Counted from the first letter of the stretch, positions 1 to 5,828 are shown. The stretch: DNA of 24,996 nt from an uncultured Candidatus Saccharibacteria bacterium (GCA_949063825.1 CARSRA010000011.1:1-24996); one strand, 5' to 3'. Translations and numbers: made by a program. Notes: generated from the letters alone by a model not told the origin.

Positions 1-272
1 ACTACGTTAACCTCATCACTACTACCTATGGTATTACGAATGATAGTACTGGATCCATCAAGCTACGTTCTAGTCCCCTCGACTTTGCCTACACCGGCTA
101 CTACTCTACTTCGGGCTCGTTGGTCGATGAGACTACGGTCGGGTACTTCTGGTCTCGTACTGCGGACGATTCGTCGTTTGCCTACCTCCTGGGCTTCTAT
201 AGCAGCTATGTCTATCCACAGGTCAGCGGCGGTCGTGGCTACGGTCGCTCCCTACGCTGCACCGCGAAGTAG
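1..272 (+). CDS. C-terminal part of a FISUMP / C-type-lectin-like surface protein (cut by window edge)
   Basis: The frame is open from the left edge (codons from position 3) to TAG at 270-272 and has no in-frame start, so this is the 3' end of a longer gene. The last ~65 residues contain PLDFAYTGYY, TTVGYFWSRTA and end GRSLRCTAK. That is the pattern of the FISUMP (Fibrobacter succinogenes major paralogous) domain, a formylglycine-enzyme/C-type-lectin-like fold found at the end of secreted or cell-wall proteins in Patescibacteria. The domain is expected to bind ligand at the cell surface. The tail from 72 on is repeated at 11708-11911 and, inverted, at 2889-3095. Differences fall almost only at NNY codons, as in variable regions of diversity-generating retroelements. 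The frame-1 reading over the same DNA is a shadow. Family call is fairly sure; function and ligand are unknown. Confidence 0.8.
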   Translation, partial: YVNLITTTYGITNDSTGSIKLRSSPLDFAYTGYYSTSGSLVDETTVGYFWSRTADDSSFAYLLGFYSSYVYPQVSGGRGYGRSLRCTAK

Positions 273-280
273 GGTAGATA
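72..280 (+). repeat. Variable-region cassette copy 1 (in gene context)
   Basis: This copy starts at AGTCCCCTCGACTTTGCC and ends with ACCGCGAAGTAGGGTAGATAG, running 8 bases past the stop codon TAG. The 3' end includes the inverted repeat CCCTAC / GTAGGG around a 13-base loop, which is identical in the other two copies. It is the only copy with coding sequence continuing upstream, so it is the best candidate for an expressed target. Confidence 0.75.
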
Positions 281-613
281 GACCCACATTTTGCTCTTAG
301 ATAGTGCTAGAGGACCTAGAAATGGCCATAGAGAGCAAAATAAGAGCCCATATATCTATGGATTCTGTAACAATGCCACTACGGTCGGATACTTTTTGTT
401 AGGTATTTTAGTATCAAAGGAGAGAATAATAGCTTCCGCAATGATATATCACCAGCTGCATAAAGTATTTAAACCCATACAATGTAATAGCTATAAAGCA
501 ATAGGGATTTTTCCACAAATTGTGAAAAACCACTACCGGCCTAAGAATCTAATGTTCGGGTTTTATTATTGGAAGTAAATTACATTAAAAACATAAATTA
601 AGCAAAAAAGCTA
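273..613. other. Mostly non-coding spacer with an inverted repeat and a possible decayed cassette
   Basis: I see no convincing gene. A 10-base inverted repeat, ATTTTGCTCT (288-297) and AGAGCAAAAT (332-341), follows the surface-protein gene and could act as a hairpin; it has no T-run. Around 373-395 the bases CACTACGGTCGGATACTTTT resemble the ACTACGGTCGGGTACTTC of the cassettes. An open frame of 95 codons from a TTG at 291 covers this, but after the TTVGYF match its residues look like no FISUMP tail. The region is AT-rich and probably degenerate. Confidence 0.4.
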
Positions 614-642
614 TTGACAAAACGAAAGCAGTATGCTACAAT
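614..642 (+). promoter_or_regulatory. Sigma70-type promoter for the KGG gene
   Basis: TTGACA at 614-619, 17-base spacer, extended -10 TGCTACAAT with TACAAT at 637-642. It is close to consensus. Transcription should start near 649, which rules out the in-frame ATG at 614 as the start of the following gene. Confidence 0.9.
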
Positions 643-706
643 GGTGACAACATCCGTAAAAAGGGTGGAGTTTATAATAATTTGGTGGGCAGAAAGAGGT
701 GAAAAA

Positions 707-916
707 ATGGCAGGAACAAAAGCCGGCGGCCTCAAGGCTGCACAAACTAATCGTGCTAAATACGGTAAGGAGTTTTATTCGACGATCGGCCGCAAAGGTG
801 GCCAAATGGGTCATACGGGCGGTTTTGCCGCTAACCCAGCGCTTGCTCGAATTGCGGGTGCAAAAGGTGGTCGTATTTCTCGCCGTGGTCCAGCAAAAAA
901 GACTACGGACAAATAA
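707..916 (+). CDS. KGG-repeat (stress-induced acidophilic repeat type) small basic protein
   Basis: A 69-residue, very basic and glycine-rich protein. It carries repeated KGG-type motifs: AGG near residue 7, RKGG at 29-32 and KGG at 53-55, with the spacing of the PF10685 'stress-induced bacterial acidophilic repeat' family (E. coli YciG type). Members are small, often stress-related and sometimes linked to DNA; the biochemical role is not settled. ATG 707 was chosen because it follows a good ribosome-binding site (AAAGAGGTG) and lies downstream of the promoter at 614-642. The longer frame from 614 would start inside the promoter. It is a monocistronic unit closed by a hairpin at 934-963. Family confident, function unknown. 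Confidence 0.85.
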   Translation: MAGTKAGGLKAAQTNRAKYGKEFYSTIGRKGGQMGHTGGFAANPALARIAGAKGGRISRRGPAKKTTDK

Positions 917-933
917 TTAGCTACGAAAGAAAA

Positions 934-968
934 AATTGACTCGTCAATTACGACGGGTCAATTTTGAT
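934..968 (+). terminator. Intrinsic terminator after the KGG gene
   Basis: Twelve-base stem AATTGACTCGTC (934-945) / GACGGGTCAATT (952-963) with one G-U pair and a 6-base loop, followed by a short T-rich stretch. Confidence 0.75.
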
Positions 969-1023
969 TTGCAATCAAATTGGGTTGTTTTCGGCTATGC
1001 TCGTACTGAACAAAATAATTCGT

Positions 1024-1029
1024 TATAAT
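1024..1029 (+). promoter_or_regulatory. -10 element of a probable leaderless transcript
   Basis: TATAAT at 1024-1029 lies 7 bases before ATG 1037, so the mRNA should begin at or next to the start codon. No clear -35 and no ribosome-binding site are present. Confidence 0.6.
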
Positions 1030-1036
1030 GGGCCAA

Positions 1037-1519
1037 ATGGAGGACCGAAAGTTTAATGAATTACTCGCAGTTATAAAGCGCGATTTTCCTGAACTGCGTT
1101 TTAGGGCAGGGGTGAAATTTGCGTTTCGACCCCGAAGTACGATTATTATACCGAGTTTTCTCCAGGTACAAGACAATACTAGATCAGAGAATAAAAAGGT
1201 TTATTCAGTAGTTGAACAAAAAATTTGTTCACTGCGATTATTACATGAGTTAGGGCATGCCACGTCGGGGCACTATGATTTTACGACTGATATCGAACGC
1301 TTGAAGATGGAACGAGAAGCCTGGGAAAAGGCGCACGAGTATTGCTCATTTTATGGAGTGGAGTACGACGAGGATTTTGTCGAAGGCGAATTGGATAGCT
1401 ATCGAGACTGGCTTCATCAGCGGTCAAAATGCCCTAATTGTGGTCAGACACGTTACCAGGCTCAAGATGGACGTTATGTATGCCCCTTTTGCAGGGAATT
1501 ATCGAAATTATCGAGATAG
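1037..1519 (+). CDS. HEXXH zinc metallopeptidase (ImmA/IrrE-like) with C-terminal zinc ribbon
   Basis: 160 residues. HELGH at residues 70-74 is the zinc-binding and catalytic motif of gluzincin-like peptidases; the following helix EREAWEKA (about 92-99) fits the third ligand helix of the ImmA/IrrE (DUF955-like) group. The tail has a zinc ribbon, CPNC (132-135) and CPFC (149-152). ImmA-type peptidases commonly cleave a repressor or toxin-like partner, but no such partner lies next to it and the substrate is unknown. I prefer ATG 1037 to ATG 1028, because 1028 overlaps the TATAAT at 1024-1029. With that promoter the message would be leaderless. No signal peptide or membrane segment, so probably cytosolic. 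Confidence 0.75.
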   Translation: MEDRKFNELLAVIKRDFPELRFRAGVKFAFRPRSTIIIPSFLQVQDNTRSENKKVYSVVEQKICSLRLLHELGHATSGHYDFTTDIERLKMEREAWEKAHEYCSFYGVEYDEDFVEGELDSYRDWLHQRSKCPNCGQTRYQAQDGRYVCPFCRELSKLSR

Positions 1520-1523
1520 CACC

Positions 1524-1552
1524 TAGACAGCCTTAGTTGTTTTTAGTATAAT
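1524..1552 (+). promoter_or_regulatory. Promoter of the rpsA leader
   Basis: TAGACA at 1524-1529, 17-base spacer, TATAAT at 1547-1552. Transcription start expected near 1559, giving a ~178-base leader before rpsA. Confidence 0.8.
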
Positions 1553-1559
1553 AGAATCA

Positions 1560-1713
1560 GATTTTGGGCTCGTTCAGAAGTTGCAGTTTTTAGATTAATG
1601 CTAGATATGTTGTATGCGGAGTTTTGACGTGAATATGCGTGAGTGGGGGTCAGCTACTGCTAGATGCGTAGTCTTGGCCTAATAGGAGTGAAACTACATT
1701 TCTGAACGGGTCT
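1560..1713 (+). promoter_or_regulatory. Structured 5' leader RNA of rpsA (candidate autoregulatory element or small RNA)
   Basis: The two ends pair over ~14 bases: 1566-1579 (containing CGTTCAGAA) with 1700-1713 (TTCTGAACG then GGTCT), using a few G-U pairs. A second helix follows inside, GCAGTTT (1583-1589) with AAACTAC (1691-1697), with one mismatch. The interior is G/T-rich with further short pairings. The ribosome-binding site (AAAGAAAGGA) lies just after the closing helix. Known rpsA genes are autoregulated through leader structure, and a long closed rod also recalls 6S RNA. I cannot assign a family. Confidence 0.5.
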
Positions 1714-1736
1714 AAAGAAAGGATAATTAATTAATT

Positions 1737-2801
1737 ATGGCAAAAGCCAAAATAAGTATGGACGAATTACTTGCTGCAAGCGAGGAAAACGCCCAGCCAG
1801 TAGCAGCTGGTGAAACTGTGACAGGGAAGGTTCTGTCAATTAAAAAACATGAAATCCTAGTTGATTTAGGCGCGCGTGGGATCGGCATCGTGCCGCGCCG
1901 CGAGGTATCGTTTGCTCGCAATCTCAACGTGGGTGATGAGGTGACGGCCTCTGTGATCGAGGCGGAGATGGCTGATGGTAGCGTGCTGCTTTCACTGCGT
2001 AAAGCCGCTAAGGAAAAAGGTTGGGATGAAATCCAGTCTCGGATTGATAACTCTGAAATCATCGAGATTATTCCTTTTGACGCTAACAGGGGTGGCTTAC
2101 TAGCAGAATATGAAGGGATTCGAGGGTTCTTGCCAGTATCTCAGCTTTCGGCGGAGCATTACCCGAGGGTCGGATCGGCGGATAAGGATGAGATTTTACA
2201 GCGTCTTAATGCGCTAGTAAATAATCCTATGAAGGTGCGGATCTTGGATGCAAACCGCAAGGACAATAAATTGATTTTTTCTGAGAAAGAAGCAGTGAAA
2301 GACGGGCTTGCAGAGCGTTTTGCTGAGCTTAATGTCGGCGACGTTGTGAAGGGGATTGTGACTGGGGTGGTTGATTTTGGTGCCTTCGTAAATGTCGATG
2401 GTGTTGAGGGGCTGATCCATATTTCTGAGATTTCTTGGGAGCGCGTTAATAATCCAGCCGATTATGTTAAGGTTGGTGATACCGTAGAGGCGAAGATTAT
2501 CGCGATCGACAAAGAGCGTCTCTCGCTTTCGATTAAGCAGCTGACTCAGGATCCATGGCTTTCAGAGGTAGAAAACTTGAAACGTGGTGATGAGGTTGAG
2601 GGGACAATTACGCGGATTACGCCATTTGGTGCGTTCGTGCAGATCTCTCCAGCAGTAGAAGCATTAGTGCATGTCTCGGAGCTCGGTAACGGTAATGGAG
2701 TTGATCCGGAGAAGGTATTCACTCTGAATGAGCGAAAAAAGTTTAAGGTGCTTGATATTGATAAAGATGGACGCAAGATTAGCTTGACGATCGTCAAATA
2801 G
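1737..2801 (+). CDS. rpsA: 30S ribosomal protein S1 (four S1 domains)
   Basis: 354 residues with four OB-fold S1 RNA-binding domains at roughly 22-88, 105-184, 200-268 and 283-354. Domains 3 and 4 show the typical G-x-V-x-G-V-x-x-F-G-A-F-V and LIHISEIS / LVHVSELG motifs. E. coli S1 has six domains; the four-domain form is usual in Gram-positive-like and Patescibacteria genomes. The protein is expected to bring mRNA to the 30S subunit. The start is ATG 1737 with AAAGAAAGGA 10-20 bases upstream. It is transcribed alone from the promoter at 1524-1552 through the long structured leader and ends at the strong terminator at 2821-2854. S1 matters here because several neighbours appear to make leaderless mRNAs, which depend less on S1 in known systems. 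Confidence 0.95.
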   Translation: MAKAKISMDELLAASEENAQPVAAGETVTGKVLSIKKHEILVDLGARGIGIVPRREVSFARNLNVGDEVTASVIEAEMADGSVLLSLRKAAKEKGWDEIQSRIDNSEIIEIIPFDANRGGLLAEYEGIRGFLPVSQLSAEHYPRVGSADKDEILQRLNALVNNPMKVRILDANRKDNKLIFSEKEAVKDGLAERFAELNVGDVVKGIVTGVVDFGAFVNVDGVEGLIHISEISWERVNNPADYVKVGDTVEAKIIAIDKERLSLSIKQLTQDPWLSEVENLKRGDEVEGTITRITPFGAFVQISPAVEALVHVSELGNGNGVDPEKVFTLNERKKFKVLDIDKDGRKISLTIVK

Positions 2802-2820
2802 ATATCAAGAAGATCTAAGC

Positions 2821-2854
2821 ATAAAACCCACCTTCGAATGGAGGTGGGTTTTAT
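2821..2854 (+). terminator. Strong intrinsic terminator after rpsA
   Basis: Perfect 13-base stem ATAAAACCCACCT (2821-2833) / AGGTGGGTTTTAT (2842-2854) with an 8-base loop. It has A-run and T-run on its two sides, so it can stop transcription in both directions. Confidence 0.95.
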
Positions 2855-2860
2855 GAAGAG

Positions 2861-3095
2861 CACACATGCCTGCAGAGTACTATCTACCCTACTTCGCGGT
2901 GCAGCGTAGGGGGATACCGAAGCCACGGTAGCCATCGTTCTGTGGATTAACACTGCCACTAAAGAAGCTCAGGTAGTAGGCGTACGCTGAAGAGCTCGCC
3001 GTACGTGACCAGAAGACCCCGTTTGCAGCTTCATAACTCAACTTACCCGTATCGTAAACGTAGAAGCCAGTGTAGGCAAAGTCGAGGGGGATCAA
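2861..3095 (-). repeat. Variable-region cassette copy 2 (orphan, inverted)
   Basis: On the minus strand this reads CCCCTCGACTTTGCCTACAC to TAG (2889-2891), then continues identically to copy 3 for ~28 bases past the stop (GGGTAGATAGTACTCTGCAG, one mismatch, CATGTGTG) up to 2861. Homology that continues beyond the stop codon shows that DNA, not only protein, was copied. The copy ends in what is the loop of the hairpin next to copy 3. Confidence 0.8.
2889..3095 (-). pseudogene. Orphan C-terminal FISUMP/C-type-lectin fragment (no N-terminus)
   Basis: 68 codons from a TTG at 3093-3095 to TAG. It contains PLDFAYTGFY, VFWSRTA and ends IPLRCTAK, clearly the same domain tail as at 1-272. Further upstream in frame there is only unrelated sequence before a stop, with no ATG, ribosome-binding site or promoter, so it is unlikely to be expressed as a protein. 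Compared with copy 1, residue changes are at NNY codons (for example GAC/AGC, TTT/TAC, CTC/TAC, GTC/AAC). It may be a decayed gene end, a silent donor cassette or an off-target copy made by a retroelement. Confidence 0.7.
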
Positions 3096-3324
3096 CTTTC
3101 TCCGGACGGGACATTTCGATCGATCTCGTGGTAGCCTTTTCTATCGTACGACAAGAGGCGTTTGGTGGACTAATACCGCTACAGACTTTGAAAATAGCTC
3201 AAGTTTGGCTACATATCCGACTTATAGCAATACGCAACTCAGCGATTACCGTGGCTACGGCTTCGCCATCCGCTGCGTTACACGGGAGGGGTATAGGAAG
3301 AGGATAAATAAAACCGCCTACTAA
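3091..3324 (+). pseudogene. Orphan C-terminal fragment of a second FISUMP-type protein
   Basis: The plus frame reads INFLRTGHF, then GVWWTNTA, then YRGYGFAIRCVTREG and stops at TAA 3322-3324. The order hydrophobic-N-F, W-x-x-T-A, RGYGF-x-IRCV is the tail of another FISUMP subfamily. There is no start codon; the in-frame stop upstream is at 3073-3075. It abuts copy 2 head-to-head: both fragments begin at the equivalent P-L-D-F / I-N-F position, sharing GATCAA at 3090-3095. Probably non-functional. The overlapping open frame at 3005-3307 in another frame is a shadow. Confidence 0.6.
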
Positions 3325-3329
3325 AGAGC

Positions 3330-3358
3330 TTGACTTTTTTGGTAATCTGTGCTACAAT
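3330..3358 (+). promoter_or_regulatory. Promoter of the lipoprotein gene
   Basis: TTGACT at 3330-3335, 17-base spacer, extended -10 TGCTACAAT (TACAAT 3353-3358). The same -35/-10 form (TTGACT-TTTTT...TGTGCTAYAAT) drives the two-TM protein gene at 4337. Confidence 0.9.
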
Positions 3359-3368
3359 AGAAGAGTAG

Positions 3369-3446
3369 AGTAAACCACAGGAGTATTTATTAACCTCCAT
3401 GCATGGAGGTATTTGCATCGCAAATACCTTTCAAGTTTACTAGCAG
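3369..3446 (+). promoter_or_regulatory. Structured leader with palindrome upstream of the lipoprotein gene
   Basis: A closing helix AGTAAAC (3369-3375) / GTTTACT (about 3435-3441) encloses two hairpins: the perfect palindrome CCTCCATGCATGGAGG (3394-3409) and GGTATTTGC-ATC-GCAAATACC (3408-3428). The two hairpins share bases 3407-3409, so they compete at their junction, as expected of a switch or a protein-binding leader. The AGG of the first arm also resembles a ribosome-binding site. No known riboswitch family is recognised. Confidence 0.5.
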
Positions 3447-3494
3447 TTTGAAAAGTAGGGGCAGCTACCATATATCTAGAAAAGGGGGATCAGG

Positions 3495-3896
3495 ATGATT
3501 AAAACTATAAAAAAGCAAATATTTGCAGTATTTATGATGGTAGGGCTAATATTTTTATTGGTCGGTTGTTCTCAGGCCGATAATGCCACCAGCCAGTTAA
3601 AATCGGAGGCGGACGAATTTCAAATAACTCGACGAATTACGGTCGTTAATCTGCGTACGGATAATGTTTTGTACGAGATCGAAGGGCGGATTTCCTATAG
3701 CGTTGAGGCGGATGGAGACCTTTCGATTGTGGCAAAAATCAGCGATAACAAATTTACGCGCGACACAATCGGCGTTGGGCAGGCTGGCAACGGTATCACT
3801 TATGTGGTCAAACAGATTGAGCCAAATACGGTGGACCCGTACCATTATCATGTCAAGATTTATGCGCGGATACCGGATGTTGATATTATTCAATAA
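3495..3896 (+). CDS. Small lipoprotein resembling phage beta-sandwich lipoproteins
   Basis: 133 residues. Positively charged N-terminus, hydrophobic stretch (about 9-23) and lipobox LVGC with Cys25 predict a lipid-anchored, surface-exposed protein. The mature part (SEADEFQITRRITVVN, then IEGRIS, then YVVKQIEP, then YHYHVKIY) follows the residue pattern I recall for small 'beta-sandwich lipoproteins' carried by tailed phages and prophages; in those, a superinfection-exclusion or surface role is suspected but not proven. The start is ATG 3495 with AAAAGGGGGATC just upstream, a motif shared with the genes at 4337 and 17396. It is transcribed from 3330-3358 through a ~130-base structured leader and likely ends at 3999-4024. 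Homology is from memory, so moderate confidence. Confidence 0.6.
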   Translation: MIKTIKKQIFAVFMMVGLIFLLVGCSQADNATSQLKSEADEFQITRRITVVNLRTDNVLYEIEGRISYSVEADGDLSIVAKISDNKFTRDTIGVGQAGNGITYVVKQIEPNTVDPYHYHVKIYARIPDVDIIQ

Positions 3897-3998
3897 TATG
3901 TATCGAGTATTTTATGTAGAGATACTGGCGATTTTAATGCCGAAAATATGAGTAATATGCATTGAGAATATGGGTAGTTGCTGATAGCTGTTTTAGTT

Positions 3999-4036
3999 AA
4001 ATCCCCCGGTTTTTAGGGGGATTTTGCTTGTTTTTT
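3999..4036 (+). terminator. Intrinsic terminator
   Basis: Stem AAATCCCCC (3999-4007) / GGGGGATTT (4016-4024), 8-base loop, followed by a T-rich tract to 4036. It separates the lipoprotein gene from tRNA-Asn. Confidence 0.9.
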
Positions 4037-4045
4037 GAAAAAGTA

Positions 4046-4054
4046 TGCTATAAT
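4046..4054 (+). promoter_or_regulatory. Extended -10 promoter of tRNA-Asn
   Basis: TGCTATAAT with TATAAT at 4049-4054. A weak -35 (TTGCTT 4024-4029 or TTGTTT 4028-4033) overlaps the preceding terminator tail. Confidence 0.75.
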
Positions 4055-4067
4055 GTAAGGTAGATAA

Positions 4068-4142
4068 TCCCCGGTAGCTCAATGGTGGAGCAAGAAGCTG
4101 TTAACTTCGAGGTTACTGGTTCGAGTCCAGTCCGGGGAGCCA
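4068..4142 (+). tRNA. tRNA-Asn (anticodon GTT)
   Basis: Full cloverleaf: acceptor TCCCCGG (4068-4074) / CCGGGGA (4132-4138), D-stem GCTC/GAGC, anticodon loop CTGTTAA with GTT, T-stem ACTGG/CCAGT with normal TTCGAGT loop, discriminator G, and an encoded CCA. The 27-43 pair is A-G (mismatch). It is flanked by its own promoter and by a terminator at 4144-4177. Confidence 0.95.
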
Positions 4143-4143
4143 C

Positions 4144-4177
4144 AGAAAATGCCTCAGTTTAGATTGGGGCATTTTCT
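4144..4177 (+). terminator. Intrinsic terminator after tRNA-Asn
   Basis: Ten-base stem AGAAAATGCC (4144-4153) / GGCATTTTCT (4168-4177) immediately after the CCA end. Confidence 0.85.
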
Positions 4178-4232
4178 ACGTGTAGGAGTTTATCTTTAGG
4201 GTTAATCGCCGAGGTAGAAAATTAAAGCGCTA

Positions 4233-4261
4233 TTGACTTTTTAAACCAAGTGTGCTATAAT
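4233..4261 (+). promoter_or_regulatory. Promoter of the two-TM protein gene
   Basis: TTGACT 4233-4238, 17-base spacer, TGCTATAAT with TATAAT 4256-4261. A ~69-base leader follows, with a small hairpin TGGGCA/TGTCCA (~4277-4311) and the motif AAAAGGGGGAAA before ATG 4337. Confidence 0.9.
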
Positions 4262-4336
4262 GAAAGCATAATCACTGGGTGGGCATTGAAGAACATTATA
4301 AATTTGGTGTCCATACTAAGAAAAGGGGGAAATCTT

Positions 4337-5095
4337 ATGTCACTGAGAAACAAAAAAGAAGCAACGGAAATCAGAGAGCATACTGATGAATTATTGGAGG
4401 AGTACCACGCGCTGAGCGGCGCGTGGTACTGCAAAGGCACAAACTACCTCGTGTGGGACGGCGCAATTGAATATTGGATGGTAAATATAGCATTTCTTTT
4501 GCTGTTCATAGCCGTTCTCGTGTCTGTCTCGGCAGGTAAATTGAATATTGAGGAGGATATTTCATGGGCTGTAAGCTGGGCGATATCTGCAATATCATGG
4601 TGGATGCTTGCTTATGCGTCTGCTCGTTCTCATACGATTGGCAAAAAGTCTGGCGAGAGCACACGCCCCGATTATATAATTCGGCGGTTTAATGCCAAGA
4701 ATTTGCGCCTGATGCTGGTTGAGGAAAACGCTTTGGAACGAGAAGTTAGGAATTTGAGGCAACTGACCGAAAAAGGACAGAAAGTGTTTTTTGAGGACGC
4801 CTCGAAAAACTTGGCGGAAAATTTTCCGGGTTTACAATTATGGAGGATAGCAAGGCCCGATGAACGTTCCAGTTGTCCGTACTACCAGGAATGCCACCGG
4901 AGTATCCATGAATGCATCCATCATCGTTTTGGTTGTATAGTATTGACCAATGCTGCGGGCGAGATGTGTGAATCTTTCCGCGACAATTTGGTCGGCTATC
5001 AAGAGCTGACTCAGTATTTGACAAAGGAGAGTTTTAAGGAGAAGAAATTTGAACTCCGTCATAAATGGGATGAGGCTGTAAAACAGGATGTCTAA
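4337..5095 (+). CDS. Two-TM protein with Cys/His-rich C-terminal domain, unknown function
   Basis: 252 residues. A short charged N-terminal part with DELLEEYHAL (17-26) is followed by two hydrophobic segments (about 46-66 and 76-95), then a ~155-residue soluble part. The soluble part has a likely helix at 125-165 and a cluster of Cys180, Cys186, Cys193 and Cys200 with His187, His191, His195 and His196, which could bind metal. ATG 4337 was chosen because it follows AAAAGGGGGAAA and sits 70 bases after the promoter; the open frame back to 4250 runs through the -10 box. I do not recognise the family. The gene at 17396 has the same plan (N-terminal NELLEQYDAL, two TM segments, soluble tail) and the same promoter and ribosome-binding motif, so they are probably distant paralogues. 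Both look like accessory genes. Confidence 0.7.
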   Translation: MSLRNKKEATEIREHTDELLEEYHALSGAWYCKGTNYLVWDGAIEYWMVNIAFLLLFIAVLVSVSAGKLNIEEDISWAVSWAISAISWWMLAYASARSHTIGKKSGESTRPDYIIRRFNAKNLRLMLVEENALEREVRNLRQLTEKGQKVFFEDASKNLAENFPGLQLWRIARPDERSSCPYYQECHRSIHECIHHRFGCIVLTNAAGEMCESFRDNLVGYQELTQYLTKESFKEKKFELRHKWDEAVKQDV

Positions 5096-5187
5096 GCGTT
5101 CTGCGGTTATTGGATTTGCTTTACTAAAGTATGACACCATAATTACAAAACGCTGCTTAAGCATAAGAATTGTTGTACTTTTGCGTC

Positions 5188-5217
5188 AGCCTCCAGGTCT
5201 ATGACTTGGGGGCTTTT
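5188..5217 (+). terminator. Intrinsic terminator
   Basis: Stem AGCCTCCAGGT (5188-5198) / ACTTGGGGGCT (5204-5214) with two G-U pairs and a 5-base loop, then TTT. Closes the two-TM gene. Confidence 0.85.
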
Positions 5218-5244
5218 GCATTTTTTGGGTATCTGTGCTATAAT
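5216..5244 (+). promoter_or_regulatory. Promoter of the DUF2726 gene
   Basis: TTGCAT 5216-5221, 17-base spacer, TGCTATAAT with TATAAT 5239-5244. It starts within the tail of the preceding terminator. Confidence 0.8.
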
Positions 5245-5264
5245 ACTAGGAAATAAATGAAAAA

Positions 5265-5828
5265 ATGAGCATGGAGTTGTCTGGAGATTTTTTTGAGAAT
5301 TTGTTTACGCCCGACAAAATCTATATTACGATTGCCGTAATTGCGACTTTGGCGTTCTTTTTTGTGTCTGTGTTAGCTGGAGTGACGATTCGTCGCCGGC
5401 AACGTCAAGTGATGTCGAATACTAAGTATCGTCCGCGTAAACGATTGATGGATGGTGCTGAAAAAAAATGTTTCCAGCTTTTGATTGAGCTTTTCGGTGA
5501 TAAATTTTACGTGATTCCGCAGGTTGAGTTATTGGCATTGCTGAATTACCGAGTCGGAACGCAAGACTATCGTCAGGCGCGAGGGTTTATTGAGAATAAG
5601 ACTGTAGATTTTGTGCTCTGTAATAAGCGCGATGTAAGGCCGATTTGTGCGGTAAAACTTTATGATCCGAAGGCGGGTCAGGAACTTGGTAGCGACCCTG
5701 AAGACATGGAGCGGTTTTTCCGCAGTGCACATCTGCCTTTTGTCTACCTACCAAAAAAACAAAGTATCACGCGCAAAAATGTGATTGATGAATTTTCGCG
5801 CGTGATTTACGAAATTAGCAAGAGCTAA
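5265..5828 (+). CDS. Membrane-anchored DUF2726 (nuclease-fold) protein
   Basis: 187 residues. One N-terminal TM segment (about 18-40) followed by Arg-rich residues (RRRQR, 43-47) predicts a cytoplasmic C-terminal domain. Residues ~62-180 match DUF2726 (PF10881), a restriction-endonuclease-like fold: GAEKKCFQLL at the start, VDFVLCN (114-120) at the strand with the usual acidic residue, and HLPFVYLP near the end. The family's usual E-L-D-D/G after the central strand is here AVKLYDP (129-135), so a predicted catalytic Glu is Lys and nuclease activity is doubtful. Starts ATG 5265 and ATG 5271 are both possible. A 3-codon frame ATG-AAA-AAA-TGA (5257-5268) overlaps the start as ATGA. No cleavage target is known. 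Confidence 0.7.
   Translation: MSMELSGDFFENLFTPDKIYITIAVIATLAFFFVSVLAGVTIRRRQRQVMSNTKYRPRKRLMDGAEKKCFQLLIELFGDKFYVIPQVELLALLNYRVGTQDYRQARGFIENKTVDFVLCNKRDVRPICAVKLYDPKAGQELGSDPEDMERFFRSAHLPFVYLPKKQSITRKNVIDEFSRVIYEISKS

Noticed and set aside
28..300. Open frame of 90 codons starting at ATG 28
   Set aside because: It is another frame over the FISUMP tail, which ends in the conserved LRCTAK and is open from the left edge. The shadow protein has no recognisable pattern.
614..706. Upstream extension of the KGG gene to ATG 614
   Set aside because: ATG 614 lies in the -35 box; transcription starts near 649 and the ribosome-binding site is before ATG 707.
2546..2959. 137-codon minus-strand frame
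   Set aside because: It is antisense to rpsA and crosses its terminator; rpsA has clear domain and promoter support.
3005..3307. 100-codon plus-strand frame
   Set aside because: It crosses the head-to-head junction of the two cassettes in a third frame and matches neither; the real traces are in the minus frame and the plus frame ending at 3324.
3664..3951. 95-codon frame overlapping the lipoprotein gene
   Set aside because: No ribosome-binding site, no motif; the lipobox frame is the real one.
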